Part shown: piece by piece, positions 8,113 to 17,173 of the stretch
Layout of the letters: each line of letters begins with the position of its first letter
Numbering within the stretch: position 1 is the first letter of the stretch
Source of the DNA: Niallia endozanthoxylica
GTDB lineage: Bacteria > Bacillota > Bacilli > Bacillales > Cytobacillaceae
DNA length: 64,000 nucleotides
Direction of reading: 5' to 3'
NCBI RefSeq assembly: GCF_008710145.1
Contig: NZ_VYKL01000013.1
Span: 124,001-188,000 of the forward strand
Position numbers and translations under genes: made by a program
Notes under the pieces: model-generated
What the model was told of the DNA's origin: nothing
Databases searched by the model: none
The model's input: the letters and a program-made list of their open reading frames with translations, nothing else

Positions 8113-9144
8113 ATGGGTGATAATTGGCAGCGTTATTCTCGGCAAATTCTTTTCCAGCCAATTGGATTAGAAGGACAAAAAAAATTATCAAATAGTAAAG
8201 CTGTGATAGTGGGGATGGGTGCATTAGGTACGGTGATAGCCAGTCATCTGGTTCGTTCAGGTGTTGGGTGTGTAAGAATTATTGACCGTGACCTTGTAGA
8301 ATTATCGAATTTACAACGACAGACTCTTTATGATGAAGAGGATGCAGCAAATAGTCTACCTAAAGTGGTTGCAGCTAAAAGAAAACTGAATAAGATTAAC
8401 TTCTCTGTTGCGGTTGAAGCAATAATATCTGATGTCAATCTGGATAATGCTGAAGATTTATTAACAGGCTTTGATATTATTCTCGATGGGACCGATAATT
8501 TTCAAACTCGATATTTAATAAATGATGTAGCGGTTAAGCATAATATTCCATGGGTTCACGGTGCTGCAGTTAGTTCAAGAGGGATGTTTTCTGTCATTAT
8601 TCCTAGGAAGACACCATGCTACCGCTGTCTATTTCCAACTATACCGACAGGTTTAGGTGAAACTTGCGATACGGTTGGGGTTCTATCACCATTAACTGAT
8701 ATAATTGGTTCATTTCAAGCGATGGAGGCTATCAAGCTGTTAGTGGGCAGTAATCCTACCTCCAATTTAGAACAAATAGATATTTGGTATAATTCAAGTC
8801 TTCAGATGGATTTAACAAAAGGAAGAAGTCCTGAATGTCCAACGTGCGGTAATGGTCAGTATGATTTCTTGGACCGCTCTTCTAATCAGCAGATTGGCTA
8901 TACGACATTATGCGGCCGAGATACAGTTCATATCAATCCGAAAAATAGACAGGAAATAAATATGAAGGAGCAGGCTGAACGATTAAAGAAAAGCGGTAAA
9001 GTGAATGGAAATCCTTATTTGATTCGATTTTCACCTGATAACGAAATAACGCTGATAGTTTTTAAAGATGGAAGAGTCTTGGTGCACGGAACAGATGATA
9101 TTGTGAAAGCTAAGTCTTATTATGCAAAGTATATAGGTTCATAA
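8113..9144 (+). CDS. ThiF/MoeB-family adenylyltransferase
   Basis: E1-like enzyme of 343 residues that adenylates the Gly-Gly end of a sulfur carrier. The nucleotide loop is GMGALG (about residues 34-39), the acidic IIDRD follows, and GTDNFQTR is the family block. Zinc ligands are Cys169/Cys172 (CYRC) and Cys242/Cys245 (CPTC); the catalytic-type Cys185 is in ETCDTVGVL. About 80 extra C-terminal residues follow. I chose the second of two adjacent ATGs because it is 6 bases from GAAGGG. Thiamine synthesis is possible, but the AOR and MoaD-like neighbours favour pyranopterin work. Confidence 0.88.
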   Translation: MGDNWQRYSRQILFQPIGLEGQKKLSNSKAVIVGMGALGTVIASHLVRSGVGCVRIIDRDLVELSNLQRQTLYDEEDAANSLPKVVAAKRKLNKINFSVAVEAIISDVNLDNAEDLLTGFDIILDGTDNFQTRYLINDVAVKHNIPWVHGAAVSSRGMFSVIIPRKTPCYRCLFPTIPTGLGETCDTVGVLSPLTDIIGSFQAMEAIKLLVGSNPTSNLEQIDIWYNSSLQMDLTKGRSPECPTCGNGQYDFLDRSSNQQIGYTTLCGRDTVHINPKNRQEINMKEQAERLKKSGKVNGNPYLIRFSPDNEITLIVFKDGRVLVHGTDDIVKAKSYYAKYIGS

Positions 9145-9482
9145 ATACAAGGGGATGGTGTTGTTAGAGGTGATAACGCTTTTCAAAACCTGTTAAATTT
9201 GATACAATGATGGGTAAGATATGTAGGCACATATTGGTTTTATAAAACTTGTTGCATTTTAATTCCCTTTATTGATTTTTTATCATAAAATATAAGTACA
9301 AGGTATAGAATAACCTTCATTATGAAGTTATTCGTATTTTTTTAGGGGAGTTTATTGAGCCAGCTCGATAAACAATCCGGACGCAAATTCAATGGGCGAA
9401 TTTGATAAAGGGAATGATTGTTTTTCTATCTGTATGGGGGTATTTTGTCCCTTCAACCAATGCAGGAAGGGAGAGTTGCTAT
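9145..9482 (+). other. Gene-free region upstream of mecA
   Basis: No credible gene. It holds a weak promoter-like TACAAT at 9203-9208, the terminator-like hairpin at 9308-9343, and then about 140 bases leading to the mecA ribosome site. A longer in-frame start for mecA at 9402 exists but its extra residues do not match the family. Confidence 0.5.
9308..9343 (+). terminator. Terminator after thiF or attenuator in the mecA leader
   Basis: Stem GAATAAC(C)TTCAT / ATGAAGTTATTC with one bulged C, then GTATTTTTTT. It could simply end the ThiF/MoeB transcript, or lie within a mecA leader if transcription starts near 9215. Confidence 0.75.
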
Positions 9483-10148
9483 ATGGACATTGAGCGTATT
9501 AATGATCACACCGTGAAGTTCTACATCTCTTATATTGACATTGAGGAAAGAGGGTTCGATCGAGAAGAAATCTGGTATAATCGAGATCGAAGTGAAGAAC
9601 TTTTCTGGGAAATGATGGATGAAGTCCACCATGAAGAAGAATTTGTGGTTGAAGGGCCACTTTGGATTCAGGTTCAAGCGCTTGATAAGGGGTTAGAAAT
9701 TTTAGTGACAAAAGCTCAGATTTCTAAAGATGGTAATAAATTTGAACTCCCAATATCTGATGAAAAGTTCAAGGATTTACCAATCGATGCAAGAATTGAA
9801 GATTTGCTTGATAATCACTTTAATCCTGTTCATGATGAAAGTCAGAGTGAGTTTGATGACCGTATGGATTTTCTTATTAGGTTTCAGGACTTTGAAGACC
9901 TCATTGCCCTTTCTAAACGAACTGATTTAGACGAATTAACAACAACACTTTTCTTCTATGAAGGAAGTTATTATCTATATACTGAATTCCAAGAGGATCA
10001 ATTTGAAGAGGACCAAATTGATGATATATTAAGTATTCTTCTGGAGTATGGGCTTGAATCCGGTTTGACGATTCATCGGATTGAAGAATACGGAAAAGTT
10101 ATCATGGAATCCAATGTATTTTTTCAAATCAGAAAGTATTTTGTGTGA
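9483..10148 (+). CDS. mecA: Adaptor protein MecA
   Basis: ClpC adaptor of 221 residues that delivers ComK and other substrates to ClpCP. The N-terminal substrate-binding domain starts MDIERINDHTVKFYISY and contains RSEELFWEMMDEVHHEEEF and GPLWIQVQALDKGLEI; an acidic linker and the ClpC-binding C-terminal domain (SILLEYGLESG, HRIEEYGK) follow. AAGGGAG at 9467-9473 is 9 bases from ATG 9483, which fixes the start. In B. subtilis it lies close to spx and coiA, as here. Confidence 0.96.
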   Translation: MDIERINDHTVKFYISYIDIEERGFDREEIWYNRDRSEELFWEMMDEVHHEEEFVVEGPLWIQVQALDKGLEILVTKAQISKDGNKFELPISDEKFKDLPIDARIEDLLDNHFNPVHDESQSEFDDRMDFLIRFQDFEDLIALSKRTDLDELTTTLFFYEGSYYLYTEFQEDQFEEDQIDDILSILLEYGLESGLTIHRIEEYGKVIMESNVFFQIRKYFV

Positions 10149-10151
10149 TAT

Positions 10152-10183
10152 ACCGATTTCCTTTACGGAATCGGTTTTTTTTT
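10152..10183 (+). terminator. mecA terminator
   Basis: Stem ACCGATTTCC / GGAATCGGT with one bulge, followed by nine T residues. Confidence 0.88.
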
Positions 10184-10232
10184 AGTAAGAGAAAAATTTT
10201 TCAACTTAGGTTGTTTTTCGGCGGAGGTTGGA

Positions 10233-11747
10233 ATGAAAAATACGGTAAAAATTCTTCTTTTTTTCATTATAATAGCTGTTGTACTCTATTTTCTAAATAC
10301 ATACGTAGATATTATAAGCGGCTTATTTGGTTATGTAAGTATTCTGATAACGATATTGGGTACAGTCATTGGTTTTGTTATTTTTCTTGAAAATCGCCAT
10401 CCGGCACAAACGTTAACTTGGCTCGTTGTTCTAGGAGGCTTTCCACTTCTTGGATTTATTTTTTATTTATTTTTTGGCCGCAACTATCGTAAGGAAAAAA
10501 TGTTTCGAGAGAAATATTTTCTTGATCGACAGGCATTTTTACAGCATGAGGGGCAGGATCCAGTCAGTGAAGGAAAAATAAAACAAGCCGGGGCGCACCA
10601 AAAGAAGCTTTTTTATTTGGCGCAAAGATTGGGAAACAGTCCTATCTCATTTGGAACTGATACGAAGGTATTAACAAATGGTGATGAGACCTTCAGCCAG
10701 ATAGTAGAAGAGCTCTCAAAAGCTGTACACCATATTCATTTGGAATACTATATTGTCAGAGATGATGAAATAGGGGAAAAGATTAAATCTATTTTGATTC
10801 AAAAAGCCCGTGAAGGGGTTAAGGTACGCTTTTTGTATGATGCGGTAGGGTCATGGAAGCTTTCTAAAAGATATATTCAAAATTTAATAAGTGAAGGGGT
10901 TGAAATGATTCCATTTGGTCCAGTCAAGCTGCCGTTTTTAAATAGTAAATTCAATTTCCGCAATCATAGAAAGATCATCGTCATTGATGGCAGCATTGGT
11001 TTTGTCGGGGGTTTGAATATCGGAGATGAATATTTGGGCCGGAATGAACATTTTGGTTTCTGGCGTGATACCCATCTAATGTTAAAAGGAGAGGGAGTAA
11101 GATCTCTTCAGCTAATCTTTCTCCAAGATTGGTATTATATGACAAACAGAAGTTTTTTAACCTCAGAATATTTATCACCTATTCTTGAAGAAAATAAACA
11201 CGGCGGGGTTCAATTGATTGCCGGAGGACCAGATAATGAATGGAGTGCCATAAAGAATATCTTTTTTTCCATGATTACATCAGCTAAGGAATCCGTTTGG
11301 ATAGCGTCGCCCTACTTTATTCCTGATGAGGATATTTTTTCTGCCATTAAAATTGCTGCGTTAAGCGGGATTGATGTTCGGATTTTAGTACCGAATAAAC
11401 CGGATAAAAGGATTGTTTTTCATGCCTCACGATCTTATTTTCCTGATTTGCTCGATGCAGGTGTGAAAATATATGAATACGAGAAAGGCTTTATGCATAG
11501 TAAGTTTCTCATTGTTGATCACGAACTTGCTTCCATAGGGACATCAAATATGGATATGAGAAGCTTTCATTTGAATTTTGAAGTGAATGCCTTTTTATAT
11601 CGAACAAAGAGTACGGAAAAGCTGGTTAGGGAATATATGAATGATCTTAAGAACGCTAGGGAAATTCATGCTGGGACGTTTAGAAAAAGACATCTTGGTT
11701 ATCGCTTGCTTGAGTCTACATCTCGATTATTATCACCGCTATTATAG
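10233..11747 (+). CDS. cls: Cardiolipin synthase (phospholipase D type)
   Basis: Membrane enzyme of 504 residues that condenses two phosphatidylglycerol molecules into cardiolipin and glycerol. Two or more N-terminal membrane segments (residues about 5-30 and 34-53, then 62-80) precede two HKD motifs: His245-Lys247-Asp252 (NHRKIIVID) and His422-Lys424-Asp429 (MHSKFLIVD). Both catalytic sites are complete. GGAGG lies about 5 bases before the ATG. In B. subtilis this position between mecA and coiA is not occupied by cls, so it is a local insertion relative to that genome. Confidence 0.94.
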   Translation: MKNTVKILLFFIIIAVVLYFLNTYVDIISGLFGYVSILITILGTVIGFVIFLENRHPAQTLTWLVVLGGFPLLGFIFYLFFGRNYRKEKMFREKYFLDRQAFLQHEGQDPVSEGKIKQAGAHQKKLFYLAQRLGNSPISFGTDTKVLTNGDETFSQIVEELSKAVHHIHLEYYIVRDDEIGEKIKSILIQKAREGVKVRFLYDAVGSWKLSKRYIQNLISEGVEMIPFGPVKLPFLNSKFNFRNHRKIIVIDGSIGFVGGLNIGDEYLGRNEHFGFWRDTHLMLKGEGVRSLQLIFLQDWYYMTNRSFLTSEYLSPILEENKHGGVQLIAGGPDNEWSAIKNIFFSMITSAKESVWIASPYFIPDEDIFSAIKIAALSGIDVRILVPNKPDKRIVFHASRSYFPDLLDAGVKIYEYEKGFMHSKFLIVDHELASIGTSNMDMRSFHLNFEVNAFLYRTKSTEKLVREYMNDLKNAREIHAGTFRKRHLGYRLLESTSRLLSPLL

Positions 11748-11753
11748 CGGCTC

Positions 11754-11788
11754 AAAAATCCATTCTAATTAGGATGGATTTTTCTTTT
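11754..11788 (+). terminator. cls terminator
   Basis: Ten-bp stem AAAAATCCAT / ATGGATTTTT followed by TCTTTTCT, seven bases after the cls stop. Confidence 0.85.
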
Positions 11789-11923
11789 CTAAAGGCTTTG
11801 TTAAAGTATCATGTTGATAACCAGATTTTTGATTCATCCGTGTGAAAGGTTCATTTCACACGCCTTTCAGCATAGCTTAAATGAGTAAAAATCAGCAATA
11901 TTATTTAACAAAGCCTTTCTAAA
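11786..11923. mobile_element. Miniature inverted-repeat element (copy 1) with 8-bp target duplication
   Basis: The element runs from 11794 to 11915. Its ends GGCTTTGTTAAA and TTTAACAAAGCC are perfect inverted repeats, and it is flanked by the direct repeat TTTCTAAA at 11786-11793 and 11916-11923. Inside is a second hairpin, ATCCGTGTGAAA with TTTCACACG. It codes for nothing, so it needs a transposase in trans. The related copy at 36079-36185 supports the boundaries. Eight-base duplications are made by several insertion sequence families; I cannot assign which. Confidence 0.75.
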
Positions 11924-12202
11924 AAGAAGGAATATGCTTAGCTTTAGCGAAATCTTTTCCAGAAGGAAAGGAGTTGTGAAACAGTAGTTAAAAATGTATA
12001 TAAATAGATACAAAAGTGAGCAAATATACTTAACATAATGGGTTTGATTCCTTCTTCCATTTATAATCCCGTTTTATCGTTTAGGCATCCATCCATCTAA
12101 CCTTTCTATATAGGTCATTTTCTGATAACTATTCCATCTTCTCCCTTGTATTTTATAGTAAAATGGAACTGTAAAATAGGTAAACATAAAGGGGGGATGG
12201 TC

Positions 12203-13357
12203 ATGAAAAAAGCCTATAGGACAGAAATTCTATTAAATGAAAAACAGCAACAAAAAGTCCATCAAACCATCGGTGTTTGTCGTTATGTTTACAATCTCTA
12301 TCTTACTACTGCGCAAACACACTATAAAGACACAGGCAAGCACTTATCAGGCTATGATTTTTCCAAGTGGTTGAATCGTGTTCATACGAAACAAACGGAT
12401 TTTTGAATTAAAGACGTATCCAGTAAAGCGGTGAAGAAGTCCATTATGAATGGAGATCAAGCCTTTAAAAACTTTTTCAAAGGAATCGCTCAGTTTCCGA
12501 AGTTTAAGAAAAAGAAACATCAAGAGGTGAAAGCCTATTTTCCCAAGAATAATCCGACCGATTTGTTAGTGGAGCGTCACCGAATTAAGATTCCTACACT
12601 TGGATGGGTTCAGCTAAAGGAATACGGCTACATTCCATCTAACGCAAAGGTTTCCAGTTGTACGGTGTCGCAAAAAGCCAATCGGTACTATATATCTGTT
12701 TTGTGCGAGGTGGAACAAAAACAAGAGGTTCAGCTCCCTGTTCATGACGGAATAGGGGTTGATTTAGGGGTGACAGATTTTGCTACCTGCAGTCATCATG
12801 AAACCTTTAAAAATATCAATCAAACACAGAAGGTCAAGAAACTGGAAAAGAGTCTTACACGTCAACAACGAAAACTGAGTAGAAGTTACGAACAAAATAA
12901 AAACCGAGAGCGAGGTGAATTCTGCGCTAAAAACAGGCAGAAGCAACTGATAAAAGTTCAAAAACTGCATGCTAGACTAGCCAATATTCGAAAAGAATAT
13001 GTTCGATTGGTGGTCAATCAGCTGGTGAAAACCAAGCCGGCTTATATCACCATCGAAGATTTAAATGTGAAAGGCATGATGAAAAATCGACATGTATCCA
13101 AAGCAGTCGCCGGGCAGCGCTTCTACTATTTTAAAGAATGGCTCACTTCTAAATGTAAGCAGTACGGAATTGAGCTTAGACAAGTCGACCGATTCTATCC
13201 ATCTTCTAAGCTTTGTTCTTGTTGTGGGCAGAAGAAAGTGAAGTTAAGTTTATCTGAACGAAAGTTTATATGTGATGCTTGTGATACGGAATTAGATCGA
13301 GATTTTAATGCCTATTTAAATCTGAAATATGCAACAGAATATACAGTATTAACCTAA
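12203..13357 (+). pseudogene. tnpB: IS200/IS605-type TnpB (RNA-guided nuclease), interrupted by an in-frame stop
   Basis: Two parts of one reading frame encode a TnpB protein of about 384 residues. The N-terminal part (MKKAYRTEILLNEKQQQK) stops at TGA 12404-12406 after HTKQTDF; the same frame resumes at once with IKDVSSKAVKKS. Many TnpB proteins have Trp at that position, so TGG to TGA is the likely lesion. The catalytic residues are all in the second part: Asp in GVDLGVTDF, Glu in TIEDLNVKGM, Asp in DRDFNAYLNL, and the zinc finger CSCCGQ...CDAC. No tnpA lies beside it. G-rich ribosome site GGGGGG is 6 bases from ATG 12203. Confidence 0.9.
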
Positions 13358-13500
13358 ATAATCTGTATATATGTAGGGTGGGCTACATCCGAATGAACGC
13401 CTGTGGAGTGTTATACCAACCGTAGTAGCGAGTTTTGGCAAGGCGGAACACGTAGAAGCAGGAAATAGTCTAGCGTAGATAGATGAGTACATTTGTCTAT
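13358..13500 (+). ncRNA. Probable TnpB right end and reRNA (omega-RNA) scaffold
   Basis: The 140 bases after tnpB are much more G+C rich than their surroundings, begin with the hairpin ATGTAG / CTACAT (13371-13388), and contain the blocks AACCGTAGTAGCGAG, GCAAGGCGGAACACGTAG and AAGCAGGAAATAGTCTAG, which resemble right ends of TnpB elements in other Firmicutes. In such elements this region is transcribed as the guide RNA scaffold, with the guide taken from DNA just outside the right end. The exact 5' and 3' ends are not certain. Confidence 0.55.
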
Positions 13501-13523
13501 GTTTTTAGTAGCAGGAGATGGTT

Positions 13524-14714
13524 TTGTTAACTGCCATCCGTAAAGACGGGACACTTGTTCATTTGCTTCCAAGGCGTCCAAAAGAACTGCTGAAAAGAGA
13601 GAAAGGAAAGGGGGAATTTTTTTGTCCAGAATGTAAAGAAAAGGTAATCATGAAAATTGGAACGAAAAAAATGGAACATTTCGCTCATGAAAAAGGTTCA
13701 GTTTGTGCTGAAAGCTATGAAAGAGAGACAGATTATCATATAAATGGAAAACTTCAATTATATCAATGGCTCGAAAAGCAGCAATTTGCTCCACAATTGG
13801 AACCTTATTATTCATCCATCCGGCAAAGACCTGATATTGGAGTTTCTTGTTTTGACAAGAATTTCGCTATTGAATTCCAGTGCGCAGTAATTCCTTCAGA
13901 GCTTATGGGGAAAAGAACAAATCAGTATCGGTCCAAAGAAATTGTCCCCATTTGGATATTAGGAGGTAAAAATATTAAACGAAAAGGAAAAGGCAAGGTT
14001 TCTCTTTCGAGTTTTGATTATTTATTCCTCACAAAAAGTTCCTCAGGACTATGGTATCTTCCTGCATACTGTCCTTCATCAAATTTCTTTATCCTCTTAT
14101 CCAATATTTCACCTGTTACGACCAAAAATGCTCTATGCGATCTATCCATTTTTTCACATCAATGTTTTCTGTTTCAACATCTGATTGCACCTGTCAAAAG
14201 AAATATCACATATAACAGCAGTGCTTGGAGGCATGAAATAGGAGCGCAAAAGTCAAACTTGCTTGTGCAAGGGTACTATTCTAGTCATTTTATAAAAGAG
14301 CTGTACCTTCGAGGGATGAATATTTCTCTTCTGCCTTCCATAATCGGCTTACCTGTACCAAATGCTCCTTTCATTGAAACGCCGCCGCTGATTTGGCAGG
14401 CATATTTGTTTATGGATCATATATATAAGAAAAAAGAGGGAATCATAACATTGGGAGAAGTATACCGCAGTTTTGTGCAACGTATCAATAAAGGGCAAAT
14501 CAAATTACGTTCACTCCCTTTAGTTCCTGAGTGTACTCCTGCGAGACCATTATCAGAATATCTTCACTTATTAGTTAGACTGAAAGTGTTAGAAGGAGTG
14601 AATTTTAATACATTTAAAATTAGAAAAGAAGTGCAAATTCCTGAACATTATATAAAGCAGCAGGAGCAAGAGGATGACTTTTATCATCAGTTTGAACATG
14701 AACTTTTTAAATAG
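13524..14714 (+). CDS. coiA: Competence protein CoiA
   Basis: CoiA-family protein of about 396 residues, needed in competent cells for processing incoming DNA. The N-terminal zinc-like module has CPEC at about residues 36-39 and a later His/Cys pair (HFAHEKGSVC), followed by the nuclease-like core with RPDIGVSC and FAIEFQCAV. I chose TTG at 13524 because AGGAG at 13513-13517 lies 6 bases upstream; ATG at 13518 would almost touch it. The gene begins only about 20 bases after the probable tnpB element end, so its promoter may have been altered by the insertion. Confidence 0.87.
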   Translation: MLTAIRKDGTLVHLLPRRPKELLKREKGKGEFFCPECKEKVIMKIGTKKMEHFAHEKGSVCAESYERETDYHINGKLQLYQWLEKQQFAPQLEPYYSSIRQRPDIGVSCFDKNFAIEFQCAVIPSELMGKRTNQYRSKEIVPIWILGGKNIKRKGKGKVSLSSFDYLFLTKSSSGLWYLPAYCPSSNFFILLSNISPVTTKNALCDLSIFSHQCFLFQHLIAPVKRNITYNSSAWRHEIGAQKSNLLVQGYYSSHFIKELYLRGMNISLLPSIIGLPVPNAPFIETPPLIWQAYLFMDHIYKKKEGIITLGEVYRSFVQRINKGQIKLRSLPLVPECTPARPLSEYLHLLVRLKVLEGVNFNTFKIRKEVQIPEHYIKQQEQEDDFYHQFEHELFK

Positions 14715-14838
14715 AACATATAGGGGGAAACTTTTTTAATTGGGAGGAAATTGCGGTAAACTAATAGAAGTTAGTAGTAATCTTTTTTATAAAGTTTTGC
14801 CAGTATGTCTTTAAATAACAAGTGAATGGAGGAGTACG

Positions 14839-16653
14839 ATGGCGAATGAAGCAGCAGTAAATAAACTTCCTTCAAGAAGTGGAATTGCAGTTGAAGATAC
14901 GTGGAGACTAGAAGATATTTTTGAAAGTGATGAAGTATGGGAACAGGAATTTCAAGAAGTAAAGTCACTTATTCCTGGTGCGAAAGAATTTCAAGGTAAA
15001 CTTGGCGAAAGTGCAGATACACTTTACCGCGCCTTACAATATCAGGATCAATTGTTAGAGCGTCTTGGCAAGCTTTACACTTATTCTCATATGCGATTTG
15101 ATCAGGATACGACAAACTCCTTTTATCAAGGTCTCGATGATCGGATGAAAAATCTGTATGCACAGGCTGCCAGCAGTCTTGCGTTTATTGTTCCTGAGTT
15201 ACTATCAATAGAGGAAGACAGGCTGAACGGCTTTTTAGCTGAAAAAGAAGAATTGAAGCTTTATGAACACTCACTAGAGGAAATCAACAGGCAGAGACCG
15301 CATGTGCTGACAGCTGAGCAGGAGGCCTTACTTGCGGAAGCCTCTGAAGTGCTGGGTGCTTCAGGAAATACATTTAGTACATTAAATAATGCAGATCTTG
15401 AGTTTCCGTGTATTAAGGATGAAAAAGGAGAGGAAATCGAAGTAACACACGGCAGATTCAGCCGCTTTTTAGAGAGTGCAGATCAAAGAGTACGACATGA
15501 TGCCTTTAAGGCGGTATATGATACGTATGGAAAATTCCGCAATACATTTGCGAGCACATTAAGCGGGAATGTAAAAAAGGATAATTTCTATGCCAGAGTG
15601 CGTAATTATTCATCCGCACGTCATGCCGCCCTTTCGGAAAATAATATTCCTGAAAGCGTATATGATAATCTAGTTAGTACGATTAATGAAAACCTGCCTT
15701 TATTACATCGCTATGTCAAGCTTCGTAAGAAAGTGTTGGGCCTTAATGAGTTACATATGTATGATTTATATACTCCGCTTGTGAAGGATGTAAAAATGGA
15801 GATTAGTTATGAGGAAGCAAAAGACCTTATTTTGAAGGGATTAGCGCCACTTGGCGAAGAGTATATTGGGGTCTTAAAGGAAGGCTTTGAAAACCGCTGG
15901 GTAGATGTTCATGAGAATAAAGGAAAACGAAGCGGCGCCTATTCTTCAGGGGCTTATGGTACAAATCCATATATATTAATGAACTGGCAGAATAATGTTA
16001 ATAACCTTTTTACTCTTGCACATGAATTTGGTCACTCGGTACACAGCTATTATACGAGAAAAACTCAGGCCTATCCTTATGGCAATTATTCAATCTTCGT
16101 TGCAGAAGTTGCTTCAACCTGTAATGAAGCATTGTTAAATGATTATCTATTAAAAACGATAGATGATGAACAAAAACGAATCTATTTATTAAATCATTAT
16201 TTAGAGGGCTTTAGGGGAACTGTATTCAGACAAACGATGTTTGCCGAGTTTGAGCATTTAATTCATCAGAAAGCACAAAACAATGAAGCATTAACAGCAG
16301 AAAGCTTAACGAAGGATTACTATGAATTAAATAAAAAGTATTATGGTGTTGAGGGAATGGTCATCGATGAAGAAATTGGATTAGAATGGTCCCGGATTCC
16401 ACACTTCTACTATAATTATTATGTCTATCAATATTCAACCGGTTTTAGTGCAGCAACTGCTTTGAGTAAAGGAATTCTTACAGAAGGGGAACCAGCTGTA
16501 AAACGTTATATTGATTTCTTAAAAGCCGGAAGTTCTGATTATCCTATCGAAGTGTTGAAAAAAGCAGGTGTGGATATGACAAGTAAACAACCAGTTGAAG
16601 ATGCATGTAAAGTCTTTGATGAAAAACTGTCAGAGTTGGAGCAGCTACTTTAA
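14839..16653 (+). CDS. pepF: Oligoendopeptidase F (M3 metallopeptidase)
   Basis: Cytoplasmic zinc peptidase of 604 residues that degrades short peptides. The HEXXH zinc site is HEFGH at residues 395-399, and the third ligand region is FVAEVASTCNEALLNDYL about 25 residues later. The PepF N-terminal domain and the ending are complete. A GGAGG-type site precedes ATG 14839. It follows coiA by 124 bases in the conserved B. subtilis order, and is closed by a strong terminator. Confidence 0.95.
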   Translation: MANEAAVNKLPSRSGIAVEDTWRLEDIFESDEVWEQEFQEVKSLIPGAKEFQGKLGESADTLYRALQYQDQLLERLGKLYTYSHMRFDQDTTNSFYQGLDDRMKNLYAQAASSLAFIVPELLSIEEDRLNGFLAEKEELKLYEHSLEEINRQRPHVLTAEQEALLAEASEVLGASGNTFSTLNNADLEFPCIKDEKGEEIEVTHGRFSRFLESADQRVRHDAFKAVYDTYGKFRNTFASTLSGNVKKDNFYARVRNYSSARHAALSENNIPESVYDNLVSTINENLPLLHRYVKLRKKVLGLNELHMYDLYTPLVKDVKMEISYEEAKDLILKGLAPLGEEYIGVLKEGFENRWVDVHENKGKRSGAYSSGAYGTNPYILMNWQNNVNNLFTLAHEFGHSVHSYYTRKTQAYPYGNYSIFVAEVASTCNEALLNDYLLKTIDDEQKRIYLLNHYLEGFRGTVFRQTMFAEFEHLIHQKAQNNEALTAESLTKDYYELNKKYYGVEGMVIDEEIGLEWSRIPHFYYNYYVYQYSTGFSAATALSKGILTEGEPAVKRYIDFLKAGSSDYPIEVLKKAGVDMTSKQPVEDACKVFDEKLSELEQLL

Positions 16654-16656
16654 TGA

Positions 16657-16688
16657 AAAAGAGTTGGCCTCTAGAGGCCAGCTCTTTT
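16657..16688. terminator. Terminator between pepF and the yizD-like gene
   Basis: Stem of 16 bp, AAAAGAGTTGGCCTCT and AGAGGCCAGCTCTTTT, with one G-T pair; A and T runs flank it on both sides. It serves the convergent genes. Confidence 0.85.
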
Positions 16689-16705
16689 AGCAATCAAATT
16701 CCATT

Positions 16706-16879
16706 TTAAAAACCTTTAAATCTTTTTCTGTTATTAATGTAGTGCAGTAATAAAAAAAGAGAAAGAAACAATAGTGGTGAAGTAAAATAAATAGGCAGTA
16801 GTTCCATTAATCCTAGGACCTGTAAGAAGAAGGAAAAGATAATAAACAAGATAAGGAAGATGAAATAAATTTTCTTCAA
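16706..16879 (-). CDS. YizD-like small membrane protein (57 aa, TTG start)
   Basis: Reading the minus strand from TTG 16879 gives MKKIYFIFLILFIIFSFF..., a 57-residue protein with two hydrophobic segments and the basic tail NNRKRFKGF. A textbook AGGAGG lies 8 bases upstream (complement of 16888-16893). B. subtilis has the small gene yizD in the same position between pepF and spxH. Function is unknown; an inner-membrane location is inferred. Confidence 0.7.
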   Translation of the reverse strand: MKKIYFIFLILFIIFSFFLQVLGLMELLPIYFTSPLLFLSLFLLLHYINNRKRFKGF

Positions 16880-17173
16880 AGCTTTATCCTCCTAAATAAG
16901 AATATAAATAAATGAAACATAGCTCATAGTTATATTAATATGTATGCTGAACATGCCAAAATAGGCTTGCTTTTTGACAATTATGTGAATCCTAACACAA
17001 ACTCCTTGTCACCGGTTTTAGCAAATGATATATTATTGGTGTGAAGTTGATCACAAGCAAACATATACCCCTTTGTTTGACCGTGAAAAATTTCTCCCAT
17101 CCCCTTTGTTCGTATTTAATTGAAAAAGACCTTGCGAGAGCAAGGTCTTTTTCGTTTTATAACATATAAAATT
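16880..17173. other. Non-coding stretch between the yizD-like gene and spxH
   Basis: AT-rich DNA with the upstream region of the yizD-like gene and the spxH terminator. I see no further gene or repeat. Confidence 0.5.
17123..17152. terminator. Terminator of the yjbI-spxH operon
   Basis: Perfect 13-bp stem, AAAAAGACCTTGC and GCAAGGTCTTTTT, with a GAGA loop, 21 bases beyond the spxH stop. Confidence 0.88.

Noticed and set aside
9165-9190. Catabolite-response element before mecA (GATAACGCTTTTCA)
   Set aside because: Two or more mismatches and wrong spacing in the right half.
9402-9482. N-terminal extension of mecA from an ATG at 9402
   Set aside because: The extra residues do not match MecA, and the ribosome site AAGGGAG fits ATG 9483.
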